Notes under the pieces: generated by a model
The model's database searches: none
The model's input: only the letters and a program-made list of their open reading frames with translations
What the model was told of the DNA's origin: nothing
Shown: piece by piece, positions 9,164 through 16,858 of the stretch
Position numbering within the stretch: the first letter of the stretch is position 1
Layout of the letters: the number at the start of each line of letters is the position of its first letter
Origin: Bacteroidales bacterium UBA1756
Lineage (GTDB): Bacteria > Bacteroidota > Bacteroidia > Bacteroidales > WCHB1-69
Direction: 5' to 3'
NCBI GenBank assembly: GCA_002314795.1
Contig: DCHI01000053.1
Span: forward strand, 1 to 29,360
Length of the DNA: 29,360 bases
Translations under genes and position numbers: made by a program

Positions 9164-10235
9164 CTTTTATTTGCTGACTGCGCAGAATGTTGTAAAAAGG
9201 TTCTTTTTGATATTTGAAATAGTTGAAAAGCATCCGGTTCTTTCCGTAAATTTTTCTGACAAAGAAGCGACGATAGAAGGAACCACTCATCTTGTTGAGT
9301 TTTTTTCTCTTTTCAAAGGTATTTGTCATTGAAAGAATTCCCTTTTTTGGTAATTTTGAAAGTCCTAACTCTTTGATGATTAATTTGGTAAATGGAATTT
9401 GAACGGGACAAACCTGTTCGCAGTTTCCACAAAGGAGTGCCCGTTTCTCCAAATCACCTGTTTGCCGGTGATGCTCGAAGCAGTTGGCTCTGACCAAATC
9501 GATGGGGGTGTATTCTTTGTCGTATTGATAAACGGGGCATACGGTTTTGCAGCGACCGCAGTCGATGCAGTAGAGTGAACTGCGGAGTTCGTTATCCTGA
9601 AGAATGGTAGTTACTCCGTTGTCATACAGGAAAACGGTGACTTCCACTTCTGTCGCGGTGATTTTGTCTCCGTTGGAGTTGATGCGTTCACTTAAAATCA
9701 GGTGTGGTGCATTCATCAGTTTGACATCCTGAGGAAGGTACTTCTGACTTTGGCAGTAGGAGCGGAGGTAGAGGATGACTTCCAAGTCCGACGGCTTGTT
9801 AACCAACTTGCTGATGTCTAATAGAACATAAATTTTTTCAACTCGTTGGAAGCAATTTTTACTTTTCCGATTGACGAAGACAAGGGTTCCGGTATCGACA
9901 ACACCGAAATCGGCTTGGGTGAAAAGTACGTTGGCTGTCTGTGCGCCGTTTTCCAATTGCGCAATCGAAATAGGAGAGAAGCGTGAGTCTTTGAACCCTT
10001 GCGGAATGGTTTCCAAGTCGAAGCAGACTTTGTTGCGGGTTTTGCTCGGAAGAATCTCCTTGACCATTTCCACGAGGTCGTTTTCCGTAGCTGCCCAATA
10101 CACTTTGAAATTCTTGCTTTGAAGACGTTTTTCAAAATAGGAGAGTTTGTTCTCCATATCTTCAATGTAAGAATGGCGGGCGCCGGCAGCGCACGTTCTG
10201 ATGTAGTCCGAGTCGTAAAAATCTATAAATTCCAT
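9150..10235 (-). CDS. LUD-domain / dicluster 4Fe-4S protein, LutB-related
   Basis: A 361-residue cytosolic redox protein. The N-terminal ~230 residues resemble the LUD domain of lactate-utilisation proteins (LutB/LutC), and the C-terminal part has a complete iron-sulfur motif CIDCGRCKTVCP (CxxCxxCxxxCP) followed by a second, incomplete one, LLCGNCEQVCP, in which the first Cys of the usual four is replaced by Ala. It is shorter than canonical LutB (about 470 residues) and no LutA or LutC gene is adjacent, so lactate oxidation cannot be concluded. It begins 2 bp after the rpiB stop and overlaps the DUF4175 gene, so the three are surely one transcription unit. Exact electron donor and substrate unknown. 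Confidence 0.78.
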   Translation of the reverse strand: MEFIDFYDSDYIRTCAAGARHSYIEDMENKLSYFEKRLQSKNFKVYWAATENDLVEMVKEILPSKTRNKVCFDLETIPQGFKDSRFSPISIAQLENGAQTANVLFTQADFGVVDTGTLVFVNRKSKNCFQRVEKIYVLLDISKLVNKPSDLEVILYLRSYCQSQKYLPQDVKLMNAPHLILSERINSNGDKITATEVEVTVFLYDNGVTTILQDNELRSSLYCIDCGRCKTVCPVYQYDKEYTPIDLVRANCFEHHRQTGDLEKRALLCGNCEQVCPVQIPFTKLIIKELGLSKLPKKGILSMTNTFEKRKKLNKMSGSFYRRFFVRKIYGKNRMLFNYFKYQKEPFYNILRSQQIKDDEQ

Positions 10236-10237
10236 CG

Positions 10238-10666
10238 TTAGTGAAGATTGATTTTTTCAACACGTCTGGCGTGACGGCCGCCTTCAAAGTCGGTGGAAAA
10301 GAAGGTCTCAACAACGGCAAAAGCGTCCTCTTGGGAGATGAAACGAGCGGGGAGAACAACGACGTTGGCATTGTTGTGCTGGCGGGCAAGGGCTGCAATC
10401 TCTTTGTTCCAGCAGAGCGCGGCGCGAACATCGGCGTGCTTGTTAGCTGTGATGGCGACGCCGTTGCCTGTTCCACAAATCAAAATCGCACGGGAATCGT
10501 TGTCGGCAGCAACTGCTTCAGCCAACGGGTGCGCATAGTCGGGATAATCCACACTTTCGGAAGAGTCCGTCCCAAAGTCTGTCCACTCAAATTGATTTGT
10601 AAAGTGCTCTTTTATAGCTTTTTTAAGTTCAAAACCAGCGTGGTCGGAGGCAATATATACTTTCAT
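10238..10666 (-). CDS. rpiB: Ribose 5-phosphate isomerase B
   Basis: A 142-residue cytosolic sugar isomerase interconverting ribose 5-phosphate and ribulose 5-phosphate in the non-oxidative pentose phosphate pathway. The family signature SDHAG is at residues 7-11, the catalytic Cys64 sits in CGTGNGVAITANK, and the ARQHNNANVVVLPARF segment supplies the conserved HN-x-AN residues. The start MKVYIASDHAG at 10666 is chosen because it matches the family N-terminus and because a promoter box lies at 10689-10697, inside any longer reading. It is the first gene of the minus-strand operon running down to the FadL-like gene. Confidence 0.94.
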   Translation of the reverse strand: MKVYIASDHAGFELKKAIKEHFTNQFEWTDFGTDSSESVDYPDYAHPLAEAVAADNDSRAILICGTGNGVAITANKHADVRAALCWNKEIAALARQHNNANVVVLPARFISQEDAFAVVETFFSTDFEGGRHARRVEKINLH

Positions 10667-10688
10667 TTTTGCACAATTTTCAAAGGTT

Positions 10689-10697
10689 GCAAAAGTA
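10689..10697 (-). promoter_or_regulatory. Predicted -7 box for the rpiB operon
   Basis: The minus strand reads TACTTTTGC, matching TAnnTTTG, about 23 nt upstream of the rpiB ATG. This gives a leader of roughly 15 nt and rules out the longer in-frame start at 10726. Confidence 0.6.
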
Positions 10698-10717
10698 CAA
10701 CAAAATTTGCAAAAAGC

Positions 10718-10823
10718 AGGTCGCAATTTTACGATTTACCATATAAATATAAGGCGTCGCTTGTTTGTAAAAATGTTCATCATACACCTTAAAAAAAAAT
10801 TATTTCGTGTATTTTTGCGACCT
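10718..10823. repeat. Split 9-bp inverted repeat in the rpiB divergent promoter region
   Basis: AGGTCGCAA at 10718-10726 and its reverse complement TTGCGACCT at 10815-10823 lie 88 bp apart in the intergenic region between the two divergent operons. The right arm overlaps the end of the rightward -7 box and the likely start of transcription; the left arm lies upstream of the leftward -7 box, next to a weaker TAAAATTG on the minus strand. It could be a paired operator or a second promoter start region. Confidence 0.4.
10810..10817 (+). promoter_or_regulatory. Predicted -7 box for the 10859-13432 operon
   Basis: TATTTTTG matches TAnnTTTG. Transcription would begin near 10824, which excludes the in-frame TTG at 10823 as a start and supports the ATG at 10859 for the first gene. 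Confidence 0.6.
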
Positions 10824-10858
10824 TGAAACCAAAACCATTAATTAACCTGATACACAGT

Positions 10859-11404
10859 ATGGAAGAAAAAGATTTTTGCGTAGGCACGCGTATTGACCAC
10901 GAGAAATATGGCGAAGGAATCATCAGCCAAAACGGAAATTTGACTTACAAAGCAATTTTCGTCCGTGGTGGAGAAATGGAATTTTCAAAAATGAATGCAC
11001 AATTTACCGTCGTCGAACCAAGTGAAAATACTCAGGATGACGGTCGTCCGAAGTTGGATATCAAGGAGTTTGAACGGACGCTGACATTCATCCTCGGAAA
11101 ATATAATGCCATTGAAAATCGCGTCGCCCTCGGTAAAAAATGGGAAGGTGGCACGCTGCTCCTCCAACCCGCCAATCCGGAATTGAAACCCAAAGAAATT
11201 CCAATCGAAACCTTTTTTCACAAAATCGTGATGATGAGAGACCGTCTCCGCGTTCTGGAACAGAATATCAATAGCAGCGATTCCCTCACCGATGAAGAAA
11301 AAGTCAACCTCCAACAGTACATCACCCGCATTTATGGAACGATGACTTCCTTCAATATTCTTTTTGATGATAAAAACGATTACTTTGTCGGAAGTAAGTT
11401 GTAA
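10859..11404 (+). CDS. Conserved protein with N-terminal small beta-barrel (function unknown)
   Basis: A soluble 181-residue protein. The first ~50 residues (GTRIDHEKYGEGIISQNG then FVRGGEMEFSKMNAQFTVVE) have the H-x-x-Y/F-G-x-G-x-I pattern of small Tudor/SH3-like barrels seen at the C-terminus of UvrD-type helicases and in CarD-like proteins, a fold often used for protein or nucleic acid contacts. The rest is mainly alpha-helical with a KYNAIENRVALGKKWEGG stretch. No catalytic motif is evident. The ATG at 10859 is chosen over an upstream TTG because of the promoter position. Only 12 bp separate it from the dipeptidyl peptidase gene, so the two are co-transcribed. The barrel assignment is by pattern only. 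Confidence 0.75.
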   Translation: MEEKDFCVGTRIDHEKYGEGIISQNGNLTYKAIFVRGGEMEFSKMNAQFTVVEPSENTQDDGRPKLDIKEFERTLTFILGKYNAIENRVALGKKWEGGTLLLQPANPELKPKEIPIETFFHKIVMMRDRLRVLEQNINSSDSLTDEEKVNLQQYITRIYGTMTSFNILFDDKNDYFVGSKL

Positions 11405-11416
11405 ATAATTTGCAAA

Positions 11417-13432
11417 ATGTCTTTTTTGAAAAAAATATTTCTGATGATGAGTGCCGCTTTGATGTTCGCTTCGTGTGCCGAAAAGCAAGGGGAAACGCCG
11501 CAGGATTTTGCCAGCGATACCTTTGAATTTGTCGTGGACCGTTTCGCCGACATTGAAATTATGCGCTACCGTGTCGATAATTGGGAAACATTGTCCCTTC
11601 AACAAAAAGAACTGATTTACTACCTTGCAGAAGCGGCTCGCGCCGGTCGTGACATCATCTTCGACCAGAATTGCAAGTATAATCTGCAAGTCCGTGATGC
11701 TTTGGATACCATCGTGGAAAATTATGATGGCGATAAGAACTGTGCTCAGTGGCAGCAGTTTATGGTCTATGCCAAACGTTTCTGGTTCTCCAACGGAATG
11801 CATCACCACTATTCCAACGACAAGTTTTTTCCGGAATGTTCCAAAGCGTATTTCAGTGGCCTGATAGAGCAAACGATGCACCTTGACAAAGACACCCGCG
11901 CTCAGTTGGTCGATATTGTCTATAATCCGAAGATTGCTCCCACACGACTTTCGCAGGATACGAAGAAGGATCTGGTCGCTAATTCCGCTGTGAATTTCTA
12001 TGATGGCGTCAGCCAGAAAGAGGTGGAACAGTTTTATGCCGACCTTAAGGCCGCTGACAAGAATGCCGACCCGGAGCGCCCCGTCGCCTACGGACTGAAC
12101 AGCAAGATCGTCAAACAAGACGGAATTGTTTTCGAAGTTTCTTTCAACCAATTGTATGCCAAACAGATACAAAAAATAATTTATTGGCTTCAAAAGGCGG
12201 TTAGCGTGGCTGAAAACAGTCAGCAGAAAGAACATATTTTGAAACTTATCGAGTTTTATCAAACCGGCGACTTGAAAACGTGGGACGATTACAATATTCT
12301 TTGGGCGAAGGATGTTGCTTCGGACGTGGACTACGTCAATGGCTTTATCGAAGTTTATACCGACCCCCTCGGGCGCAAGGCAACGTGGGAAGGATTGGTT
12401 GATTTCAAGGACAAGGCCAGCTCTGAACGCGCCTCCACCATCAGCAAAAATGCACAGTGGTTCGAAGATCATTCGCCCATTGACGATATGTTCAAGAAGA
12501 AGGAAGTCAAGGGCGTGGAAGCCAAAGCCATCGTGGTGGCACAATTAGGCGGCGACTGCTACCCGGCAACCCCCATCGGGATCAATCTCCCTAACTCCAA
12601 TTGGATTCGGAAAGAACACGGTTCCAAGTCCGTGACGATTGAAAACCTGATGTATGCTTATCACAAGGCGGGAATGAAGAACGGTGTCGTTCCGGAATTT
12701 TACTATTCCGATGAAGAGATTGCCCGTGCGGAAAAGTATGGTTATCAGACCGATAAGCTGCAGGTGGATTTGCACGAATGCCTCGGTCACGGTTCCGGAA
12801 AAATGTTGGCCGGCATTGATGACGGAATGCTGAAGAATTATCATTCGGTGATTGAAGAGGCGCGTGCCGACCTCTTTTCCCTCTATTTTATTGGTGATCC
12901 GAAAATGGTGGAATTGGGACTTTTACCCGATACCGATGCCTACAAGGCCTGCTATTACAAGTATATTCTTAATGGTAAAATGCTTCAAACCAATAGAATA
13001 GAACTTGGTAACAACATCACGCAGGCGCATATGCAGAATCGGGCGCTGATTGCTAATTGGTGCATCGAGAATGACTATCTTGGCGAAGTTTTTGAGATGG
13101 TTGTCAAAGACAAGAAAAGTTATATCCGTATCAAGGATTATGAAAAATTACGGATGATGTTCGGCAAACTTTTGGCTGAAATTCAAAAGATTAAATCGAC
13201 GGGTGACTATGCCGCAGCCAAAGCTATCGTTGAACAATATGCTGTAAAGATTGATCAAAAGATGCACAAGGAGGTGAAAACCCGTTATGCTGCCTTGGAT
13301 GTCGCTCCGTATGGCGGCTTCATCAATCCTGAATTTATTATTGAAAAAGAGGGTGAGAAAATCGTCGATATCAAGATTTCCTATCCGAAAGATTATGTAG
13401 CCCAAATGCTGAAATATGATCATTCCAAATAA
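11417..13432 (+). CDS. Dipeptidyl peptidase III (M49 zinc peptidase), putative lipoprotein
   Basis: A 671-residue zinc peptidase that removes dipeptides from the N-terminus of short peptides. The zinc motif HECLGH is at residues 453-458 and the third ligand lies in EEARAD at 480-485; this spacing of 22 residues is that of the Bacteroides thetaiotaomicron enzyme and is shorter than in human DPP III (about 52). The N-terminus MSFLKKIFLMMSAALMFASC is a lipoprotein signal with the lipobox FASC, so the enzyme is likely tethered in the periplasm or on the outer membrane, where it would act on imported or extracellular peptides. It follows the small barrel protein by 12 bp. Confidence 0.93.
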   Translation: MSFLKKIFLMMSAALMFASCAEKQGETPQDFASDTFEFVVDRFADIEIMRYRVDNWETLSLQQKELIYYLAEAARAGRDIIFDQNCKYNLQVRDALDTIVENYDGDKNCAQWQQFMVYAKRFWFSNGMHHHYSNDKFFPECSKAYFSGLIEQTMHLDKDTRAQLVDIVYNPKIAPTRLSQDTKKDLVANSAVNFYDGVSQKEVEQFYADLKAADKNADPERPVAYGLNSKIVKQDGIVFEVSFNQLYAKQIQKIIYWLQKAVSVAENSQQKEHILKLIEFYQTGDLKTWDDYNILWAKDVASDVDYVNGFIEVYTDPLGRKATWEGLVDFKDKASSERASTISKNAQWFEDHSPIDDMFKKKEVKGVEAKAIVVAQLGGDCYPATPIGINLPNSNWIRKEHGSKSVTIENLMYAYHKAGMKNGVVPEFYYSDEEIARAEKYGYQTDKLQVDLHECLGHGSGKMLAGIDDGMLKNYHSVIEEARADLFSLYFIGDPKMVELGLLPDTDAYKACYYKYILNGKMLQTNRIELGNNITQAHMQNRALIANWCIENDYLGEVFEMVVKDKKSYIRIKDYEKLRMMFGKLLAEIQKIKSTGDYAAAKAIVEQYAVKIDQKMHKEVKTRYAALDVAPYGGFINPEFIIEKEGEKIVDIKISYPKDYVAQMLKYDHSK

Positions 13433-13526
13433 TCAAATGGCATTTTGATTTGTTGTGATTCCAAAGAAAAAAGAGACCCCAATTTTATACTAAAACTCAA
13501 ATTACCAATTATTTAAATTACAAAAA

Positions 13527-14000
13527 ATGATTCAAAGAATTCAATCTCTTTTGTTGCTTGTCGCTGCCGTCGCAGCCATCGCAGTCTTGTTTATTCCCAT
13601 CGGAAACATTATTGACGGGACAGGTTATTCTCTCTATCAGTATGATGCTTTCTCATTGAAAAAAGAGGGTGCCGGTATTTTCAGTACGCTCTATATCGCT
13701 ATTTTCTGGATGGTTTCCGCCATCTTGTCCATCGTGACGATTTTTATGTACAAGAACCGTCCGCGTCAGGTGAAAATGAATGGCATCAATATGTTGGTGA
13801 TGCTGGCTGCTTTGGTTACAATGCTGTATATCTATCCCAATCTCGTTTTTGAAAAAAGACAATTTGTGACAAACTATGCCGTTCTGAGATTCAACCACCT
13901 CATCTTGGTTTCATTGCTCCCCGCCGTGTCTCTTTATTTGGCCAATATGTTCATCAAAAAAGATGAAAGAAGAGTCCGTGCCGCCGACCGATTGAGATAG
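13527..14000 (+). CDS. DUF4293 family membrane protein
   Basis: A 157-residue protein with four predicted membrane helices (about residues 5-25, 50-74, 86-105 and 122-142) and a basic C-terminal tail (KKDERRVRAADRLR). The opening MIQRIQSLLLLVA and overall layout match DUF4293, a family found in Bacteroidota and of unknown function. The 94-bp gap upstream has no clear TAnnTTTG box, so the promoter of this long plus-strand run is not identified; the gap is A-rich just before the ATG, as is common for Bacteroidota translation starts. Confidence 0.75.
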   Translation: MIQRIQSLLLLVAAVAAIAVLFIPIGNIIDGTGYSLYQYDAFSLKKEGAGIFSTLYIAIFWMVSAILSIVTIFMYKNRPRQVKMNGINMLVMLAALVTMLYIYPNLVFEKRQFVTNYAVLRFNHLILVSLLPAVSLYLANMFIKKDERRVRAADRLR

Positions 14001-14048
14001 TTCATTCGTCGATTGCCAGGGAACATCAAATTATGTAAAATAACATTT

Positions 14049-14861
14049 ATGGTAGATTTTATTCATTTTGGGATTGCGGACATCGTTGACATACTGCTGT
14101 TTGCGATTGTTTTGTACCAGCTTTACCGCTTGCTGAAGGGAACGGCTGCCATTCGTATCGTTTGGACCATTGTCATCGTTTTCTTGCTTTGGAAATGTGC
14201 CGGTTTGTTCCATCTGCGGTTGGTTACTGCTGTGATGGGGCAGGTGATTAGTGTGGGTGTGATTGCCCTCATCGTGGTGTTCCAACCCGAAATTCGAAAA
14301 TTCTTACTGATGTTGGGAAATACGCGCTTTATGCGTATTTTCAGTGGACAGTTTAAAAAGAAGGAGACGGATTCGGCTTACAAGACGGACATCAACACGG
14401 TGGTTCGTGCCTGTCGCCGTATGTCCGCTTCCAAGACGGGCGCGCTGATTGTCTTTGAGAAGGAAACCCCCTTGGACGAAATCATTGCGACAGGTGATCG
14501 TATTGACGCTATGATTTCAAGGGAACTGATTGAAAATATCTTTTTTAAAAATAGTCCTTTGCACGACGGCGCCTTGATTATCAAACACCACCGTTTGGCT
14601 GCTGCCCGCTGCATCCTTCCGGTTTCCAACCGAGAGGACATTTCTCCGGACCTCGGCTTGCGCCATCGTTCCGCTATCGGCGTGACGGTTCTGTCCGATG
14701 CCATCGTGGTGGTCGTTTCAGAACAAACGGGAAACATCTCCCTTTGTCAAGGTGGCAACATCACCCATAATATCTCTGCCTTGGTTCTTGAAAAAATGTT
14801 GACGGATATTTTTGTTGATAATAAAGAGGAAACGGTATCTTTAAATACTGAAAATCATTAA
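14049..14861 (+). CDS. cdaA: Membrane diadenylate cyclase CdaA
   Basis: A 270-residue membrane-bound enzyme that makes the second messenger c-di-AMP from two ATP. Three hydrophobic segments at about residues 8-80 precede the DisA_N catalytic domain, with the diagnostic DGA motif (Asp173-Gly174-Ala175) and RHR motif (Arg205-His206-Arg207, followed by Ser-Ala). The ATG at 14049 (MVDFIHFGIAD) is preferred to an upstream TTG at 14013 because it matches the family N-terminus. No CdaR regulator is adjacent, unlike in Firmicutes. It is followed 3 bp later by ruvB. In this class of bacteria c-di-AMP is linked to cell wall and osmotic homeostasis, which fits the envelope genes and glmM further down the same run. 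Confidence 0.92.
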   Translation: MVDFIHFGIADIVDILLFAIVLYQLYRLLKGTAAIRIVWTIVIVFLLWKCAGLFHLRLVTAVMGQVISVGVIALIVVFQPEIRKFLLMLGNTRFMRIFSGQFKKKETDSAYKTDINTVVRACRRMSASKTGALIVFEKETPLDEIIATGDRIDAMISRELIENIFFKNSPLHDGALIIKHHRLAAARCILPVSNREDISPDLGLRHRSAIGVTVLSDAIVVVVSEQTGNISLCQGGNITHNISALVLEKMLTDIFVDNKEETVSLNTENH

Positions 14862-14864
14862 GTT

Positions 14865-15890
14865 ATGAATAATAATTTGGATCCTTCTCCAAAACGTTTG
14901 TCGGCTGCCGAAAAGGAGTTTGAACGGGCGATTCGTCCGGGCGACTTCCATAGTTTCTATGGACAGGAACAGGTGATTGAAAATATCATCGTGTTTGTTC
15001 AGGCGGCGAAGGCGCGTAAAGAAGCTCTGGACCACGTCCTTCTGCACGGGCCTCCAGGTCTCGGAAAAACCACGCTTTCTCACATCATTGCCAATGAAAT
15101 GGGCGTCAATGTGCGCGTCACCTCCGGTCCGGTCATCGACAAGCCCGGTGAATTGGCTGGGCTCCTTACCAATTTGGAACCCAATGACGTGCTGTTCATT
15201 GATGAGATTCACCGCTTGTCTCCCGTGGTTGAGGAATACCTCTATTCGGCTATGGAAGATTACAAGATTGACATTATGATTGAGACGGGGCCAAATGCGC
15301 GAAGTGTGCAGATCGCCCTCAATCCGTTCACGCTGGTGGGCGCCACTACCCGCAGTGGTTTGCTGACAGCTCCGTTGCGTTCTCGTTTCGGAATCAACTT
15401 GCGGTTGAAATATTACGATGCGGAAACGTTGGCCAAGATTTTGAAACGTTCCGCAAGCATCATCAAGATTGAGATAACGGACGATGCCGCATACGAAATC
15501 GCCCGTCGGAGTCGCGGAACCCCACGTATCGCCAACCTGCTGTTGCGTCGTGTCCGTGATTTCGCCCAGATTAAAGGTAACGGCGCCATTGATTACGACA
15601 TCACGCAAGTGGCTTTGGCCGCACTCAACGTGGATAAAAACGGTTTGGACGAGATGGACAATCGTATTTTAGGAACCATCATCGATAAGTTTAAGGGTGG
15701 TCCGGTTGGTTTGTCCACGATTGCCACGTCCGTCGGCGAAGATGCTGGCACGGTGGAGGAAGTATACGAACCCTTCCTCATTCAGGAGGGCTATCTGATG
15801 CGAACTCCCCGCGGCCGCGAAGCAACCGACTTGGCGTACAAGCACCTCGGCAAATTCCGCCTCAACACCTCACAACCCGAACTCTTCTAA
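14865..15890 (+). CDS. ruvB: Holliday junction branch migration helicase RuvB
   Basis: A 341-residue AAA+ motor that works with RuvA to drive Holliday junction migration during recombination and repair. The Walker A motif GPPGLGKTT lies at residues 62-70, Walker B LFIDEIH around 110-116, and sensor 1 GATTRSG further on; the C-terminal winged helix includes the LIQEGYLMRTPRGR segment. Length is that expected of the family. It starts 3 bp after cdaA, implying co-transcription. No ruvA or ruvC lies in the window. Downstream it is separated from the mlaE-like gene only by a heptamer repeat array. Confidence 0.96.
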   Translation: MNNNLDPSPKRLSAAEKEFERAIRPGDFHSFYGQEQVIENIIVFVQAAKARKEALDHVLLHGPPGLGKTTLSHIIANEMGVNVRVTSGPVIDKPGELAGLLTNLEPNDVLFIDEIHRLSPVVEEYLYSAMEDYKIDIMIETGPNARSVQIALNPFTLVGATTRSGLLTAPLRSRFGINLRLKYYDAETLAKILKRSASIIKIEITDDAAYEIARRSRGTPRIANLLLRRVRDFAQIKGNGAIDYDITQVALAALNVDKNGLDEMDNRILGTIIDKFKGGPVGLSTIATSVGEDAGTVEEVYEPFLIQEGYLMRTPRGREATDLAYKHLGKFRLNTSQPELF

Positions 15891-15897
15891 AAACTCA

Positions 15898-16043
15898 ACT
15901 TCCTACTTCCTACCTCCTACTTCTTACCTCCTACTTCTTACCTCCTACTTCCTACTTTATACTTCATACTTCCTACTTCCTACTTTATACTTCATACTTC
16001 CTACTTTATACTTCATACTTCCTACTTCCTACTTCATACTTCT
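15898..16043 (+). repeat. Heptamer tandem array (20 units) between ruvB and mlaE
   Basis: Twenty consecutive in-phase 7-bp units from 15898 to 16037 (consensus ACTTCCT, variants ACCTCCT, ACTTCTT, ACTTTAT, ACTTCAT) and a partial unit that runs straight into the ATG at 16044. Within it a 21-bp higher-order unit ACTTCCT-ACTTTAT-ACTTCAT occurs at units 8-10 (with an extra ACTTCCT at 11), 12-14 and 15-17. The plus strand contains no G from 15880 to 16045, so the leader RNA cannot form G-C or G-U pairs. There is no start codon in the array. This looks like an expanded, possibly length-variable, unstructured leader. Confidence 0.9.
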
Positions 16044-16787
16044 ATGATAAAAAACTTCTTAGAAATCATTGGCGAGTATTTCATCTTCCTGGGGAAGGTG
16101 TTTACGAAGCCGTCGAAAATTTCAGAATTTTCCCGCAAATTAGTCGATGAAATGAACGCGATGGGAATCGGTTCATTGCTGATTGTCTGCATTGTTGCGG
16201 TCTGTATGGGAAGTGTTATCACGACTCAGACGGCCTTGCAGATGGAGAGCCCGTGGATTCCGCGCTGGACGTTAGGTTTTACCGTCCGAACCTCCGTCGT
16301 GATGGAGTTATGCCCTACGATTATTACATTGTTGTTAGTGGGAAATTTAGGCTCGCGAATCACTTCCGAAATAGGTAGTATGCGTGTAACGGAACAAATT
16401 GATGCTTTGGAAGTTATGGGTATCAATTCGGCCTCGTATCTCGTTCTGCCAAAGATTGTTTCCGCCGTTATCGTCATTCCGATGCTGATCATCATCTCCA
16501 TCTTTTTCGCACTCATTGGAGGGTATATTACGGTTATCATTACGCACGTCTCTTCTCCGTACGAATATTTAGATGGGCTGACGGCCTTTTTCCGTATGTA
16601 CGATTTGGTGTATGTTCTGACCAAAACGACCATCTTCGCCTTCATCCTTTCATCGGTTGCCGCCTTTTACGGCTATCGCATCGAGGGCGGCGCATTGGAA
16701 TTGGGAAAAGCCAATGTCAATGGAATTGTCGTCTCCTCGTTCATCATTCTCGTACTTAACCTCGTCATCACTTCCATAATGCTCTAA
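16044..16787 (+). CDS. mlaE: MlaE-family ABC transporter permease
   Basis: A 247-residue inner membrane permease with about five hydrophobic segments. The stretch VRTSVVMELCPTIITLLLVGNLGSR followed by GSMRVTEQIDALEVMGI is the hallmark of MlaE/YrbE/TGD1-type permeases, which move phospholipids between the inner and outer membranes together with an MlaF ATPase and an MCE-domain MlaD protein. Its ATPase partner follows after a 71-bp repeat-filled gap. No MCE gene is adjacent; in Bacteroidota it is often located elsewhere. The start codon directly abuts the heptamer array, and no in-frame ATG, GTG or TTG exists in that array. Direction of lipid movement is not decidable from sequence. Confidence 0.9.
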   Translation: MIKNFLEIIGEYFIFLGKVFTKPSKISEFSRKLVDEMNAMGIGSLLIVCIVAVCMGSVITTQTALQMESPWIPRWTLGFTVRTSVVMELCPTIITLLLVGNLGSRITSEIGSMRVTEQIDALEVMGINSASYLVLPKIVSAVIVIPMLIIISIFFALIGGYITVIITHVSSPYEYLDGLTAFFRMYDLVYVLTKTTIFAFILSSVAAFYGYRIEGGALELGKANVNGIVVSSFIILVLNLVITSIML

Positions 16788-16858
16788 CAACTTTACAAAC
16801 TTTATAAACTTTATAAACTTTATAAACTTTACGAACCTTCCAAACTTTACAAACCCAA
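16788..16858 (+). repeat. Nonamer tandem array (about 7 units) between mlaE and mlaF
   Basis: Seven adjacent 9-bp units from 16788 to 16850 (consensus AAACTTTAT, variants ending TAC, one diverged GAACCTTCC) and a partial unit AAACCC running up to the ATG at 16859. The unit differs from the heptamer upstream of mlaE but shares ACTT and near absence of G. On the minus strand it would encode a repetitive Phe-Lys-Ile peptide, which is a by-product and not a gene. Confidence 0.88.

Noticed and set aside
9857..10476. Small minus-strand frames inside the LUD and rpiB genes
   Set aside because: They are out-of-frame with two strongly supported genes and have no start context or motif.
10985..12544. 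A 519-codon open frame on the minus strand opposite the small barrel gene and the start of the DPP III gene
   Set aside because: It spans two well-supported plus-strand genes and their junction, its product has no recognisable motif, and DPP III on the other strand has full family motifs. It is a codon-bias shadow.
13431..13450. Small AT-rich inverted repeat after DPP III as a terminator
   Set aside because: The stem is 7 bp of mainly A-T pairs and is not followed by a T-run, so it is too weak to call.
15898..16858. The heptamer and nonamer arrays as possible CRISPR arrays
   Set aside because: Units are 7 and 9 bp with no spacers, and no cas genes are present.
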